Of a stretch of DNA of 64,000 nt, positions 8,456 to 17,230 are shown piece by piece (position 1 is the first letter of the stretch; every line of letters begins with the position of its first letter). The position numbers were made by a program, and so were the translations under genes. Source of the DNA: Bacillus sp. MUM 116 (GTDB lineage: Bacteria; Bacillota; Bacilli; Bacillales; Cytobacillaceae). The stretch is taken from NCBI RefSeq assembly GCF_001866655.1, contig NZ_MLYR01000002.1, forward strand, positions 1 to 64,000, in the 5' to 3' direction. The notes beneath the pieces were generated by a model that had not been told where the DNA came from, did no database searches, and saw only the letters and a program-made list of their open reading frames with translations.

Positions 8456-9565
8456 CTAATTTATCCTCAAACTCTTGGCTTTTTTTAAGGCTTGTAAGAT
8501 GAGAAAAAACAAAAACAAAATTGGTATATAAATATATAGAAAGCTGGATGTGACAAATGTAATGAAAGTCCCTATTTCCTCAACTTCCATTTTACTTTTG
8601 ACGTTAATAATCATGAAATGAACGATAATAATTGATATCCAAAATGACTTTCTCGATTTAAATTTAAACGATTCTTTCAAAACTCGAATCGCCCCCCACA
8701 ATGCCATACAACAAGGGGGTAGGATCACTAAGAGCCATATAAAAATAAAGATATATTCAAATCTTTCGATAAATGGAAAGCGGATAATTTTTGACATCAT
8801 GAGGGTTGGCCAAGTAACATGTTCAAGCTGCCCATGACTAAAATAAACAAATGAAATGATTGTAATAAATAAATATAAAATGGTTGTATACGCTTGTGAA
8901 ATGTGGGCCCATTTTTGGGAAATTTGATTATTTTTAATAAAAGGAAAATATAAAAGTAAAAATTCTGGTCCTGAATACATAAGGATACTTTCTTTTGCTG
9001 ATACAAAATAGTCACTTAAGCTGTGATTAAAAACGGGTAATAAATTCGTCCAGTAAGCATATTGGAATGGAAAATATACCGTAAGCAGAAGAAGCGAAGG
9101 GATTAGCATCCCCCAAAAACAAATACCGGTAATAACCCTAAAACCTTCAACAACTAAATATGAAATCACAAAAATCATGGTAAGTGATAAAAACCAAATA
9201 GGGGTATAAGGAAAAACCCAAGTAACCAGAACTGATAAATAGGACCTAATTATAGTTGAAACAATTAAAAACATATATCCATAAAAGAAAATATTTAATA
9301 CGTTTCCTAGCCATCTCCCAAATAATTGTTGATGTAAAGACATAATATCACCATTATTTGATTTCTTTAATAAGAAATACAGTAGCCAAATAATTAGATG
9401 TATACTGATTCCAACCAATACAATTGAAACCCATGCATCCTGTCCTGCTCCCTTTATTATTTTACTTTGAAAATTCAACAAGCCTACACCGGTTTGGGTA
9501 CTGTGAATCAGAAAAAATAAAAAAAAAGGAGATACAGTCAAACTTTTATTTAATTGTTTACTCAT
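8456..9565 (-). CDS. GerAB-type germinant receptor permease subunit
   Basis: A 369-residue polytopic protein of the APC-like GerAB family. The N terminus has FFLFFLIHSTQTGVGLLNFQ, and the middle has GPEFLLLYFPFIKN and LEHVTWPTLMMSKII, all family hallmarks; about ten membrane helices are expected. With the A and C subunits it forms a spore inner-membrane germinant receptor. AGGTGATTG precedes the AUG at 9565; a UUG two codons upstream overlaps the ribosome binding site and is less likely. It is the last gene of an A-C-B operon, 19 bp after the C gene. The germinant is unknown. Confidence 0.9.
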   Translation of the reverse strand: MSKQLNKSLTVSPFFLFFLIHSTQTGVGLLNFQSKIIKGAGQDAWVSIVLVGISIHLIIWLLYFLLKKSNNGDIMSLHQQLFGRWLGNVLNIFFYGYMFLIVSTIIRSYLSVLVTWVFPYTPIWFLSLTMIFVISYLVVEGFRVITGICFWGMLIPSLLLLTVYFPFQYAYWTNLLPVFNHSLSDYFVSAKESILMYSGPEFLLLYFPFIKNNQISQKWAHISQAYTTILYLFITIISFVYFSHGQLEHVTWPTLMMSKIIRFPFIERFEYIFIFIWLLVILPPCCMALWGAIRVLKESFKFKSRKSFWISIIIVHFMIINVKSKMEVEEIGTFITFVTSSFLYIYIPILFLFFLILQALKKAKSLRIN

Positions 9566-9584
9566 GGTCAATCACCTTTTCTTT

Positions 9585-10694
9585 TTACTCGCCAATCCCT
9601 GCCTGAGATAGTTCTATTTTTAAATTTATATCCAATGCGATAGTTGGGTACACTTTTTCATAAAACTCCTTTTCGTTCCATTTTTTTGAATACGCTCTTG
9701 CTAAATCACCTATACCTAAAGGATCGACTTGATGCTTTTGAAATTTTACGAATAGCTTTTCAAAATCCTTTTTCATTTGTTTTTCCAATTGCTTTTTTAA
9801 TAATATGTTATTTTGTTTTTTCCTTAAATCTAGCCAATCTGGAAAATCCTTTACCATTCCGTTTAGTGTTATATTGAATGTTACCTTTGATTTCGAACCT
9901 TTGTTCATAATTGATTTTTTGTTGTTTCCATTTAAAATTGCTAAAATTACTGAGTCCCTCGCCTGCCCCTTATGTATGTTAAATTCTGTTTGCCCTCTAA
10001 TCACTCTTCCTCTTAAAATTTTATATAAGAAGCTTTCTTTTTGATTTAAGATAGGTCTTAGTCTGTCTTTTTTTAATACTGCTAGCCCGTTTACCTCAAT
10101 GTTCCCCTTTTGATTAATCTTTAAATAAGGTAAGGAGGGGTCTCTTCCGTCTCCATAGAAATCAAATAAAAAACTTTGCATAGTTGGAATTGGTACGTTT
10201 TGAGTTCGATAATTTTGTTCAATCAATTGATAAGGATAGTCGCTGTTTCGATTTTTATTTTTCATTAAAATATCTCCTGCTGGTTCTTCTGAAACAGCCA
10301 CTAACATATTGCTTCCAATCAAAGGATCCCTGCAAACAGTCTTAACAAAATAAGACACCCCATTTTCAGCTAATTCTTTACCAAAGATTAAAAGGTTCAA
10401 CTTTCCAATTTCTAGCGGTTTAGGAGATTGTGCATTTATAGATTGTTTTATTAAATGGGATTTCCTTCCTTCCCCCTGTAAAATAGTGCTCCCACCTTTT
10501 TTTTCATCTCCCGTATAATCAGAATAAAGCACAGTTCCAACATACTGGTTATCAACTTTGTCAAAACCTAATACTTTAGGAAGTTGCACATCATCTATAA
10601 TTTTTTGCCGTGGAAAAGAACAGCCAGGAATAATCAAAATGAGAGGCAAAAGAGCACAAAAATACCTTATATTTTTTCGCTTTTGACTATTCAT
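9585..10694 (-). CDS. GerAC-type germinant receptor lipoprotein
   Basis: A Ger(x)C-family lipoprotein of about 369 residues. The signal peptide ends in lipobox IIPGC, so it should be acylated and anchored outside the spore inner membrane. Typical features are LGFDKVDNQYVGTVLYSD near the N terminus and LARAYSKKWNEKEFYEKVYP near the C terminus. I place the start at the AUG of MNSQKRK (10694), 11 nt after AAGGA; an AUG four codons earlier overlaps that site. It overlaps the end of the A-subunit gene by 8 bp, so the two are translationally coupled. Confidence 0.9.
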   Translation of the reverse strand: MNSQKRKNIRYFCALLPLILIIPGCSFPRQKIIDDVQLPKVLGFDKVDNQYVGTVLYSDYTGDEKKGGSTILQGEGRKSHLIKQSINAQSPKPLEIGKLNLLIFGKELAENGVSYFVKTVCRDPLIGSNMLVAVSEEPAGDILMKNKNRNSDYPYQLIEQNYRTQNVPIPTMQSFLFDFYGDGRDPSLPYLKINQKGNIEVNGLAVLKKDRLRPILNQKESFLYKILRGRVIRGQTEFNIHKGQARDSVILAILNGNNKKSIMNKGSKSKVTFNITLNGMVKDFPDWLDLRKKQNNILLKKQLEKQMKKDFEKLFVKFQKHQVDPLGIGDLARAYSKKWNEKEFYEKVYPTIALDINLKIELSQAGIGE

Positions 10695-12198
10695 TATTAA
10701 TATCATCCTTATCTTGATTTGGTGTATATCTTTTAAGTGAAAGAGGTCTTAAAAATCTGCTTCGTGTCGTTGTAAACTGATATGATGATCGAATAAAACT
10801 GTCGCGAAAGTTCTTTATTCTAAAAGGAAATAGAGGTACCATATATGGATTTCCCAAGGATTTAAGTTTTAATAAATGTCCTAACAGAAGAACAAATCCT
10901 ATTATAATTCCAAAGCCACCCAAAAATGCTGCAAGTAAAATTAATGGAAACCGGATGAGACGAATTGCATTTGACATTTTAAAGATAGGAGTTGTGAAAG
11001 AAGCAAGTGCAGATGATGCAACAATAATAAGTAAAACATTACTTGTTAAAGCAGCTTGGACAGATGCCTGACCAATAACAATACCACCTACAATACCCAG
11101 TGTTTGCCCAATTTTTGTCGGCAAGCGTGCCCCCGCCTCTCTCAACAATTCAATGGTAATTTCCAAAAAAATAGCTTCCCATACCGGAGGAAATGGAACA
11201 TGAGCTCTTGAGCTAATAAGGGGCTGCAATAAATCATCAGGTACAACTTCATAATGAAAGGTTAAAATTGCTACATATATAGGTGTAGCAAACAACGAGA
11301 AAATAACACTAATAATACGAATGATTCGAAAAAACGACCCGAGTACCCAGTTAAGATAATAATCTTCTGGAGAAATGAAAAAATCTAATATCGTTGTTGG
11401 TCCTGTAACAATGTAAGGTGACCCATTCGATAAGATCGCAACTTGTCCTGATATCATTGCATATAAAACCCTGTCAATCCGTTCAGTAGATAAAAAAATA
11501 GGAAAGGGGGTATTTGAATTATCTGAAATCATTTGATCAATTTGTGAATTATCGAAAATAACATCAAAATTAATATTCTTCAGTCGCTGTCGAACAGTTT
11601 GAATATATTCCGGATTAGTAATTCCATCCAAATAGGCAATGACTACTTCCGTTTTAGACATTGAACCAATTTTTATTTCCTCAAAAACTAATTCTGTAAC
11701 GGCCATTTGCTTTCTTAATAAATGAAGATTAGTACTAATATTTTCTACAAAACCAACTTTTGGACCAATAACACTAAATTCATTTTCGGTATCATTATTC
11801 TCTCGATAACCAAGATTCGTATTTTCAATATTTATCGTCAAAAAATCTTCATTGAAATCTTTGAATTGAAGAATAACATTTCCTTTTATCAGCCTTTTTT
11901 CAATATCAAAGGGGTTACTTGTAACTTGGATGTCCTCAAAAGGAATAAACTTTTTAATATCATAAATTTTACTAATTTCCTTTATATGTTCTTGTATTGC
12001 CGGCAGAAGAAGGGTATTTAATTTTTGGGGATCTACCATACTTTTATAGTAACTAATTGTAATATCCTGTTCTTCCGATAATGTAAATTGATGGAAATCA
12101 CTCGATTTAGCAGCTTGTTGAAAAATAGTTTTTATTGAAATTGTTTCGTTCTCAGACTTTGGATTATTTAAAAATCGATCTATAAACTTGAATGACAT
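10687..12198 (-). CDS. GerAA-type germinant receptor subunit
   Basis: A GerAA/GerKA-family protein of about 503 residues: a cytoplasmic N-terminal domain (about residues 1-270) with VAYLDGITNPEYIQTVRQRL, then the conserved REAGARLPTKIGQTLGIVGG and several membrane helices. This subunit family couples ligand sensing to ion release during spore germination. The start at 12198 has GGTGAT 6 nt upstream. It opens the A-C-B operon. The upstream gap (12199-12603) holds no other gene but contains an mhqR-like remnant and operator. A forespore promoter is expected but I could not identify one. Confidence 0.9.
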   Translation of the reverse strand: MSFKFIDRFLNNPKSENETISIKTIFQQAAKSSDFHQFTLSEEQDITISYYKSMVDPQKLNTLLLPAIQEHIKEISKIYDIKKFIPFEDIQVTSNPFDIEKRLIKGNVILQFKDFNEDFLTINIENTNLGYRENNDTENEFSVIGPKVGFVENISTNLHLLRKQMAVTELVFEEIKIGSMSKTEVVIAYLDGITNPEYIQTVRQRLKNINFDVIFDNSQIDQMISDNSNTPFPIFLSTERIDRVLYAMISGQVAILSNGSPYIVTGPTTILDFFISPEDYYLNWVLGSFFRIIRIISVIFSLFATPIYVAILTFHYEVVPDDLLQPLISSRAHVPFPPVWEAIFLEITIELLREAGARLPTKIGQTLGIVGGIVIGQASVQAALTSNVLLIIVASSALASFTTPIFKMSNAIRLIRFPLILLAAFLGGFGIIIGFVLLLGHLLKLKSLGNPYMVPLFPFRIKNFRDSFIRSSYQFTTTRSRFLRPLSLKRYTPNQDKDDINNE

Positions 12199-12399
12199 TT
12201 GAATCACCAAATGGATTTGTATTTTTGCAATTAAATTTATGTTCTCACTATAAGAAGAACAATGATAAAAAATTTAAGGAGTATAAAAGAATAACCCTTC
12301 TTTGACATTGTTCAATTTCGTTTTTATGTATTCATACTTCGATAGCAATTATACCTCCTCCTTAATTTTTTCGTTCTTTTCAATTTATATACTAAAAAA

Positions 12400-12492
12400 G
12401 TATTCCTTTTTAATTTTAATAAAATACTCTAACATGTTTTGTTTCCCTTTTTGATAAAGTACCTCTGAAACAGAAAATTCAGTAATACCCAT
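12400..12492 (-). pseudogene. mhqR-like (MarR family) gene remnant
   Basis: The minus-strand reading MGITEFSVSEVLYQKGKQ matches LGITEFSVLEVLYEKGKQ of the intact MhqR-like regulator at 48.0-48.4 kb, and the surrounding DNA is clearly alike. Sequence before this segment (first about 40 residues) and after it is missing. The upstream operator region is also conserved (12512-12533). It is therefore a deleted second copy whose operator survived. Confidence 0.6.
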
Positions 12493-12511
12493 AAAAAATA
12501 CCTCTAATTAA

Positions 12512-12533
12512 ATAATCTTGAATTCAAGATTAT
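12512..12533. promoter_or_regulatory. Perfect 22-bp palindrome, MhqR-type operator relic
   Basis: The palindrome is centred on AATCTTGAATTCAAGATT and is perfect over 22 bp. It corresponds in position and flanks to the operator upstream of mhqR at 48465-48482, followed by the same AGTAATACTTA sequence. It may still bind the regulator although its own gene is dead. Confidence 0.5.
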
Positions 12534-12603
12534 AGTAATACTTACAAATTTTTTTGTCAACAGACTTATTTACGAATAAATACAAAATTTGTTTTTTCTT
12601 GTT

Positions 12604-12663
12604 GAACTAATCTGCCACGTTAGTGGAACAAGAAAAGCCGTCAAAATGACAGCTCTTTTCCTA
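12604..12663 (+). repeat. Dispersed repeat, left half
   Basis: GAACTAATCTGCCACGTTAG, GGAACAAGAAAA and hairpin AAGCCGTC-AAAA-TGACAGCT are present. The right arm is missing; the neighbouring minus-strand gene begins its 3' end directly after. It can serve that gene as terminator. Confidence 0.6.
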
Positions 12664-12665
12664 AC

Positions 12666-12947
12666 TCAACGTTTTAATTGTTTATCTAAAATCATTAGAA
12701 ACTTTTCTCTAGCTTTATTACTTCGAATAATCTTTTTAGTACGATTGTTGCTCTGTAAGTAACGCCTAATGTGTCTATTGGTAAAAAATAATCTGTGGTA
12801 TTTCTCATCTTCGTATATTACTTTAAACCAACCTTGTGTTCGCAATATATCAATATTCTTATCAATCTTTTTTGTAACAAGGCTGCCATCGCTAACAAAA
12901 ATGGCTTCAAGAAATTCTCCTAGTAGAGAGAATAAAAAGTCTAGCAT
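12666..12947 (-). CDS. Hypothetical 93-residue protein
   Basis: No family recognised. The N terminus is hydrophobic and acidic (MLDFLFSLLGEFLEAIFVSD), the C-terminal half strongly basic (RTKKIIRSNKAREK). GGAGTG stands 8 nt before the AUG. It might associate with the membrane through the N-terminal helix. It lies 33 bp downstream of the YhhN gene on the same strand and may be cotranscribed. Confidence 0.5.
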   Translation of the reverse strand: MLDFLFSLLGEFLEAIFVSDGSLVTKKIDKNIDILRTQGWFKVIYEDEKYHRLFFTNRHIRRYLQSNNRTKKIIRSNKAREKFLMILDKQLKR

Positions 12948-12980
12948 TTAATTAGCACACTCCATTAATGTCACATCAAT

Positions 12981-13631
12981 TTACCTAGAATAGTTGCCAA
13001 AACTAGGAAATAAGCGCAAGCTGTGTGCAATTAAAAATTGCGCTGTATAATAGGTTGTCATAATCAGGATATCAGAATAGGGAATCTCTGAAACAAACAA
13101 ATTCCATGACAGAATTGAGTCTGAGAGGACGAATAAAATACTTCCTATTATTGCCCATATATTTTGGGACAAAAATCCAGTCCAACACATCAGAGATATA
13201 ATCACTATATACATAAGTACGGGAACTACTAAAGTATCATTATGATTCTGAAGCAATACAGCGATTATGTGATACCCCATAACAAAGCCATATAATCCAA
13301 TAGGTATAATCATAAGAAGTGAAAGCTTTGTAAAACGCCAATAACGGGAAAACCCTGCAATATAAAACAGATGCCCAATTAGGAATGCCGCTAAGCCGAT
13401 AACGAACCATCTAATTAGCCCATCACCTAGCATACAGATAAATAATCCACACCATATAATCCAATGAGCGCGTGATTTTTTATCAAGTATTTGTTTATAA
13501 GCATAGAAAAGAATTAGCCACATTGGGATTAATTTAAATAGCATTTTGATTACTTCTGGTTTGCTTGGAATGGCAGATATGTATATAAGGCTCATAAGTA
13601 AAATGAAAATGGGTAATAGATAAGTTTTCAA
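12981..13631 (-). CDS. YhhN/TMEM86-family membrane protein (lysoplasmalogenase-like)
   Basis: About 216 residues with eight hydrophobic segments. Family-typical polar residues in membrane helices are visible: MLGDGLIRW (about residue 65), LFVLSDSILSWN (about 165) and YYTAQFLIAHSLR (about 195). Related proteins hydrolyse lysoplasmalogens or act as membrane-lipid hydrolases; the bacterial substrate is uncertain. I prefer a UUG start at 13631, 7 nt after AGAGGTG; the GUG four codons upstream lies in that site. Confidence 0.75.
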   Translation of the reverse strand: MKTYLLPIFILLMSLIYISAIPSKPEVIKMLFKLIPMWLILFYAYKQILDKKSRAHWIIWCGLFICMLGDGLIRWFVIGLAAFLIGHLFYIAGFSRYWRFTKLSLLMIIPIGLYGFVMGYHIIAVLLQNHNDTLVVPVLMYIVIISLMCWTGFLSQNIWAIIGSILFVLSDSILSWNLFVSEIPYSDILIMTTYYTAQFLIAHSLRLFPSFGNYSR

Positions 13632-13755
13632 TACGTTCACCTCTTTGTAACAGTTTTATTTCTCCTTGTTTTATAGCCAACAGCGTCACCAAATAGGATT
13701 TCAATAATCTACTATTTTCTTTATAACTTAACGTTTCCTTCCGAAAATAAACTGC

Positions 13756-13858
13756 ATCCGATAGTTGAATAGTATCTACTGTTTCAATTTCGAGAATCAA
13801 GTCAAAAATTCCTCTAAAAAAGAAATTTTAGGGAGAGATGTATTTTGTTATTGTCAAA
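13756..13858 (+). repeat. 100-bp repeat shared with the window end, copy 1
   Basis: From GATAGTTGAATAGT to TTGTTATTGTCAAA the sequence matches 63831-63929 with about six differences. Both copies end at the same point, after which unrelated gene fragments follow: an integrase here, a short-chain dehydrogenase there. Its first part is a right-arm piece of the dispersed repeat. Confidence 0.75.
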
Positions 13859-14524
13859 GGCATGGAAAACGTATGAATCGGATAAACGAATTGAAGGGTC
13901 TCACCGCAAACTCTTAAAGCAAATAAACTTCAATCCACATTACTTATTCGATATTTCAAGGATGTTAATGTTGATACCCTATCCACTGTTCAACTAAAAG
14001 AATACCTGGCGAAATCGAGTGAAACCTTAAAACCCTCATGTATATCTCACCGAATACGTTTTATGAAATCATTCTTTCGTTGGTCAAATGAAGCAGGATA
14101 TGTTTCAAAAAATCCCGCTGCAAAAATAAAGGAACCTAAAGCGGGGAAACGAATTCCTAAGTTTTTAACAGAAATTGAAATTGAATATTTACGTGAGGCC
14201 TGTACCAGCTCGTTGGAAAAGGCATTGTTTGAATTCATGTTTTCTACAGGATGTCGCATTGGAGAAATTGTTACATTACAGAGGAGTAGAATTAATTGGT
14301 TAAACCGATCTGCCATTGTTAGGGGAAAAGGTGATAAGGAAAGAGAAGTTTATTTTAATATCCGCTGTGAAATTTGGCTTAAAAGATACTTTGAACAACG
14401 CCAAGATGACGATGACGCCATTTTTGTTACCGAACGGTTTCCACACCGCATGAGTATTGCCCAAATGAGATATATCATCAAGCGAATTTCAAAAAGGGCA
14501 GGCATAAATAAAACGATTCCATAG
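13845..14524 (+). pseudogene. Phage-type tyrosine recombinase, truncated and frameshifted
   Basis: The N-terminal core-binding domain (LSKAWKTYESDKRIEG, LLIRYFKDVNVDTLSTVQLK, LKEYLAKSSETLKPSC) is interrupted near 13905. From 14063 the catalytic domain is open: SFFRWSNEAGYVSKNPA, then FMFSTGCRIGEIVTL with the first catalytic Arg. It stops at INKTIP, just where the H-x-L-R box should begin, so the second Arg, His residues and the Tyr nucleophile are missing. It cannot be active. Confidence 0.75.
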
Positions 14525-14616
14525 TCATTGGTGGAGGAATAATGACCACTATCTTTACGGGTATCATTTTGGTATTTCTTAATAAAATATTAAGAGAAGT
14601 AAAAAAGAGATAGCAA

Positions 14617-15110
14617 TTAAGCTACCTCTGATTTGAAGAAGAATTTAACAGGAGTCATATCTCTAGTAATATCCTTTGGTACTCGGAATAACAATTCATC
14701 ATGGATTTGTGCTAGGATACCAAATGTTCTACCATCCTTAGACAATTCCTTACAAAGCTTGTCACCTGCAAGCATTACTAATTTTGTTTGAATAGCAGAT
14801 GTGCCTTGAATCTTGGCATTAGTGCAGTAGGTATCATAAACCTTATTTGGATTTTCACCTTTGAAGAACGGTAATCTTCTCTTTCTTGAGATACCTAGTT
14901 CTTCTATTTTCATTTCAACAAATCCCTACTTACAAGCTTCAGTAGTGTTAGCTTTTACGAACTTAGCTACTTTAGGGAACTTCTTATTGAAAGCATCTAG
15001 AATGGCTTGTGCTTCCTTGGTTGATTAGAATCATAATGCATAAATCGAATCAGAATCGAACCAGGTCCAGTACCGAATTTGACTCCATCTAGTTGACTTC
15101 CAATAAATAA
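14617..15110 (-). pseudogene. Phage-like family A DNA polymerase, C-terminal remnant
   Basis: The last part (14617-14913) carries SRKRRLPFF, NAKIQGTSAIQTK and motif C, LAQIHDELLFRVPKD, of PolA-type polymerases. Upstream, EAQAILDAFNKKFPKVAKFV is in the same series but separated by a stop near 14930, and a further piece with VKFGTGPGS lies in another frame near 15090. The short, divergent form suggests a phage polymerase rather than the host polA. Confidence 0.65.
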
Positions 15111-15424
15111 ATGTTGAAGTGCCTTTTCGGAAAATCCCCTTTGTTTAACATCCGAAAATTACCATTTCTTTCTAATAATCTATTTTTCTATAATTCAACT
15201 TCCATCAATTCGTTTCCTTCTTGAACTAAACTCCCTCAATAAAGAAAGCGAAATCTCCCGATTTCTCCGTTTTTCTTAGATTTTCATAGTGGTTTACCTT
15301 GTTTTAATCGCTTAATAGTAGGGTGTAAATTACTGAAAAGGATAAATATGGACCATTTGAGAAAAAGACTTATAGCTCACTAACCAATAACTTACAGAAA
15401 TTGGTGAATAAGTTAAAATATGAT

Positions 15425-15610
15425 CGCACTGGTGGATGTCCACATTTCTCATGGAGGTCAACCCTCCCATGTCTCACAGAGTCTTCGCTCTCAAATTCCT
15501 TCGTCCAACCTTTCCATGAGGTGGATGTCAGCCATGCTGCCCCACAGGGTCCTTTGCCCGTAATTTAGTTGCTTTGCCGACTAATCCGTGCTTCAAATGT
15601 ACCCTAATCT
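15425..15610 (-). ncRNA. Probable bridge RNA downstream of IS110-family transposase 1
   Basis: The non-coding end after the transposase contains a long hairpin (15439-15525): TCCAC/GTGGA and CTCATGG/CCATGAG arms enclose conserved GACGAAGGAAT and GAGACATGGGAGGG. The same motifs in the same order, with compensating changes in the stems, follow the second transposase at 18667-18756. IS110-family elements encode a bridge RNA in a non-coding end, 3' of the recombinase in the IS1111 group, so this is the expected place. Exact ends are unknown. Confidence 0.6.
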
Positions 15611-15651
15611 ATAAAACTCGTAGCTACTATTGAATCTAATCTAAAACAGAA

Positions 15652-16947
15652 TCAAGCGGCCATTTCTACCTTCTTTGATACTGACAAATGAGGAATATCC
15701 TTTAACATCTTTTCTTCACTAAATACAAATTGCTTTTTACCTATGCTAAAGAAAATACGGATCAGTTTATTACATAAAGCAATAATAGACTGCATTTTCT
15801 TTAATGGATTATCAGAACGTTGAGTATAGTAAGCGTGTAATGCTTTAAAAGCTGAATTTTTTGCGACTAGAATCATACAAACTCTAAACAACAGAGCCCT
15901 TAGTTTCTTCCGGCCCCTCTTTGTAATTGTCGTTTTTCCTTTGTGCTTACCGGATGTATTTTCTTTTAAACTTAAGCCAGCCAGCTTAATAATTTGTCGG
16001 GGATGAGAATAATCATTTAGATCACCCACTTCCGCAAAGAAACCGGCGATCGTATCCCTTCCAACACCTTTAATAGCCAACATTTGCGGTACACCGGGTA
16101 TTTCATCAAGTAAAACATCTATTTTTGCATCTAATTCTTCGAATTTAATTTGGATTAATTCATATTTATCAAGTAATGTTTTCAGCTCCAATTTAGCCAT
16201 ATCAGAGCCCTGCCGAAGTCCGATGGACTTACTGGCTGCTTGCTTTAACTCTCGAATCTTATTAAGCCCCACACTCCGGGCAACTGCTTTTCTCAGGTGG
16301 GTAAGCAGTTCTTGTTCAGAAAAATTTATTATTTCATGTGGTAAGGCATATAGTTTCAAGAATTGTATTGCCGCCTTGCCTTCCCACTTCTTAAAGACTG
16401 TAAGAAATTCTGGAAAGTACCGATCAATCCAGTTATGAACTTGGCCTTGAACCGTCTGAAGGTCATCTGTTAAAAGATCACGAATTTTCTTAGCCACCCT
16501 GAGTTCGGCATAAACTCCTTGTGGTATTGTAGGTTCGGCGTATCTCCCGTCTTTGACCAGCTGGGCAATTACTTTGGCATCTTTCACATCATTTTTAGTT
16601 GGTGAATTATCATCAAGTTCCTTGCTTTTCTTAACGTGCAAGGGATTTACCACTACAAACTTAATCTCATTTTCTTTCAAAATGTGAGCCAGATTGAACC
16701 AATAATGGCCTGTCGGTTCCATCCCAACCACCACTTTATCCATGCATTGTTCTTTCTTTATTTCTGAAATCCACTTAAGAAAATGACAGAATCCGTCTTT
16801 TGTGTTTTCAAAATAACAAGGGGATCCGAACTCCATTCCTCTAAAGTCCTGGGCACGTGCCACATGCTTGAATTTAGCGATGTCGACTCCTATAATAAGT
16901 GTTTGAGAAGTAATTTGAGCAATTTTCTTATTTTGGTTATAATTCAT
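15652..16947 (-). CDS. IS110-family transposase 1
   Basis: A 431-residue DEDD recombinase. The RuvC-like N-terminal part shows LIIGVDIAKFKHVARA (first Asp), VVVGMEPTGHYWFNL (Glu), and NDVKDAKVIAQL (Asp pair); the C-terminal Tnp2 part has IKGVGRDTIAGFFAEVGDL and AGLSLKENTSGKHKG with the serine region. Such enzymes act with a bridge RNA to insert a circular element at short target sites without terminal inverted repeats of the usual sort. It is intact. It stands back to back with a second, diverged relative (17231-18505); the two starts are 283 bp apart. Confidence 0.95.
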   Translation of the reverse strand: MNYNQNKKIAQITSQTLIIGVDIAKFKHVARAQDFRGMEFGSPCYFENTKDGFCHFLKWISEIKKEQCMDKVVVGMEPTGHYWFNLAHILKENEIKFVVVNPLHVKKSKELDDNSPTKNDVKDAKVIAQLVKDGRYAEPTIPQGVYAELRVAKKIRDLLTDDLQTVQGQVHNWIDRYFPEFLTVFKKWEGKAAIQFLKLYALPHEIINFSEQELLTHLRKAVARSVGLNKIRELKQAASKSIGLRQGSDMAKLELKTLLDKYELIQIKFEELDAKIDVLLDEIPGVPQMLAIKGVGRDTIAGFFAEVGDLNDYSHPRQIIKLAGLSLKENTSGKHKGKTTITKRGRKKLRALLFRVCMILVAKNSAFKALHAYYTQRSDNPLKKMQSIIALCNKLIRIFFSIGKKQFVFSEEKMLKDIPHLSVSKKVEMAA

Positions 16948-17054
16948 TTTACGGCCTCCTGGTATTTGAGTGTTGTCCTTTTCGCTGGCCAGCTTCAGGA
17001 CTCTCTTATTCTACCAAGAGGTTATTTTTTTGTTCAAACTCCATTTTCCTTCAT

Positions 17055-17133
17055 TACAGGAATGCTGCCACGTTACTTGAATAAAAAAACGATCCTTTTT
17101 TATTTAAGAATCGCACCCTATAGCATTCCTGTA
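17055..17133 (+). repeat. Dispersed repeat variant with 12-bp terminal inverted repeats
   Basis: The element begins TACAGGAATGCTGCCACGTT, has a hairpin (ACGATCC ... TTAAGAATCGC) and ends CACCCTATAGCATTCCTGTA. Its two ends share TACAGGAATGCT as inverted repeat. Internal arms match the main dispersed repeat. It lies between the two divergent IS110-family transposases. Related left ends occur near 29390 and 59148. Confidence 0.6.
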
Positions 17134-17230
17134 GATCGCTATTTTTCAACTTTGAAAAAAATAGAGCTCCTCAGTAAGATATGAGTATAGAGACCAATCT
17201 AACTCAAAACCTTAAGGAGGAACCCCTACT

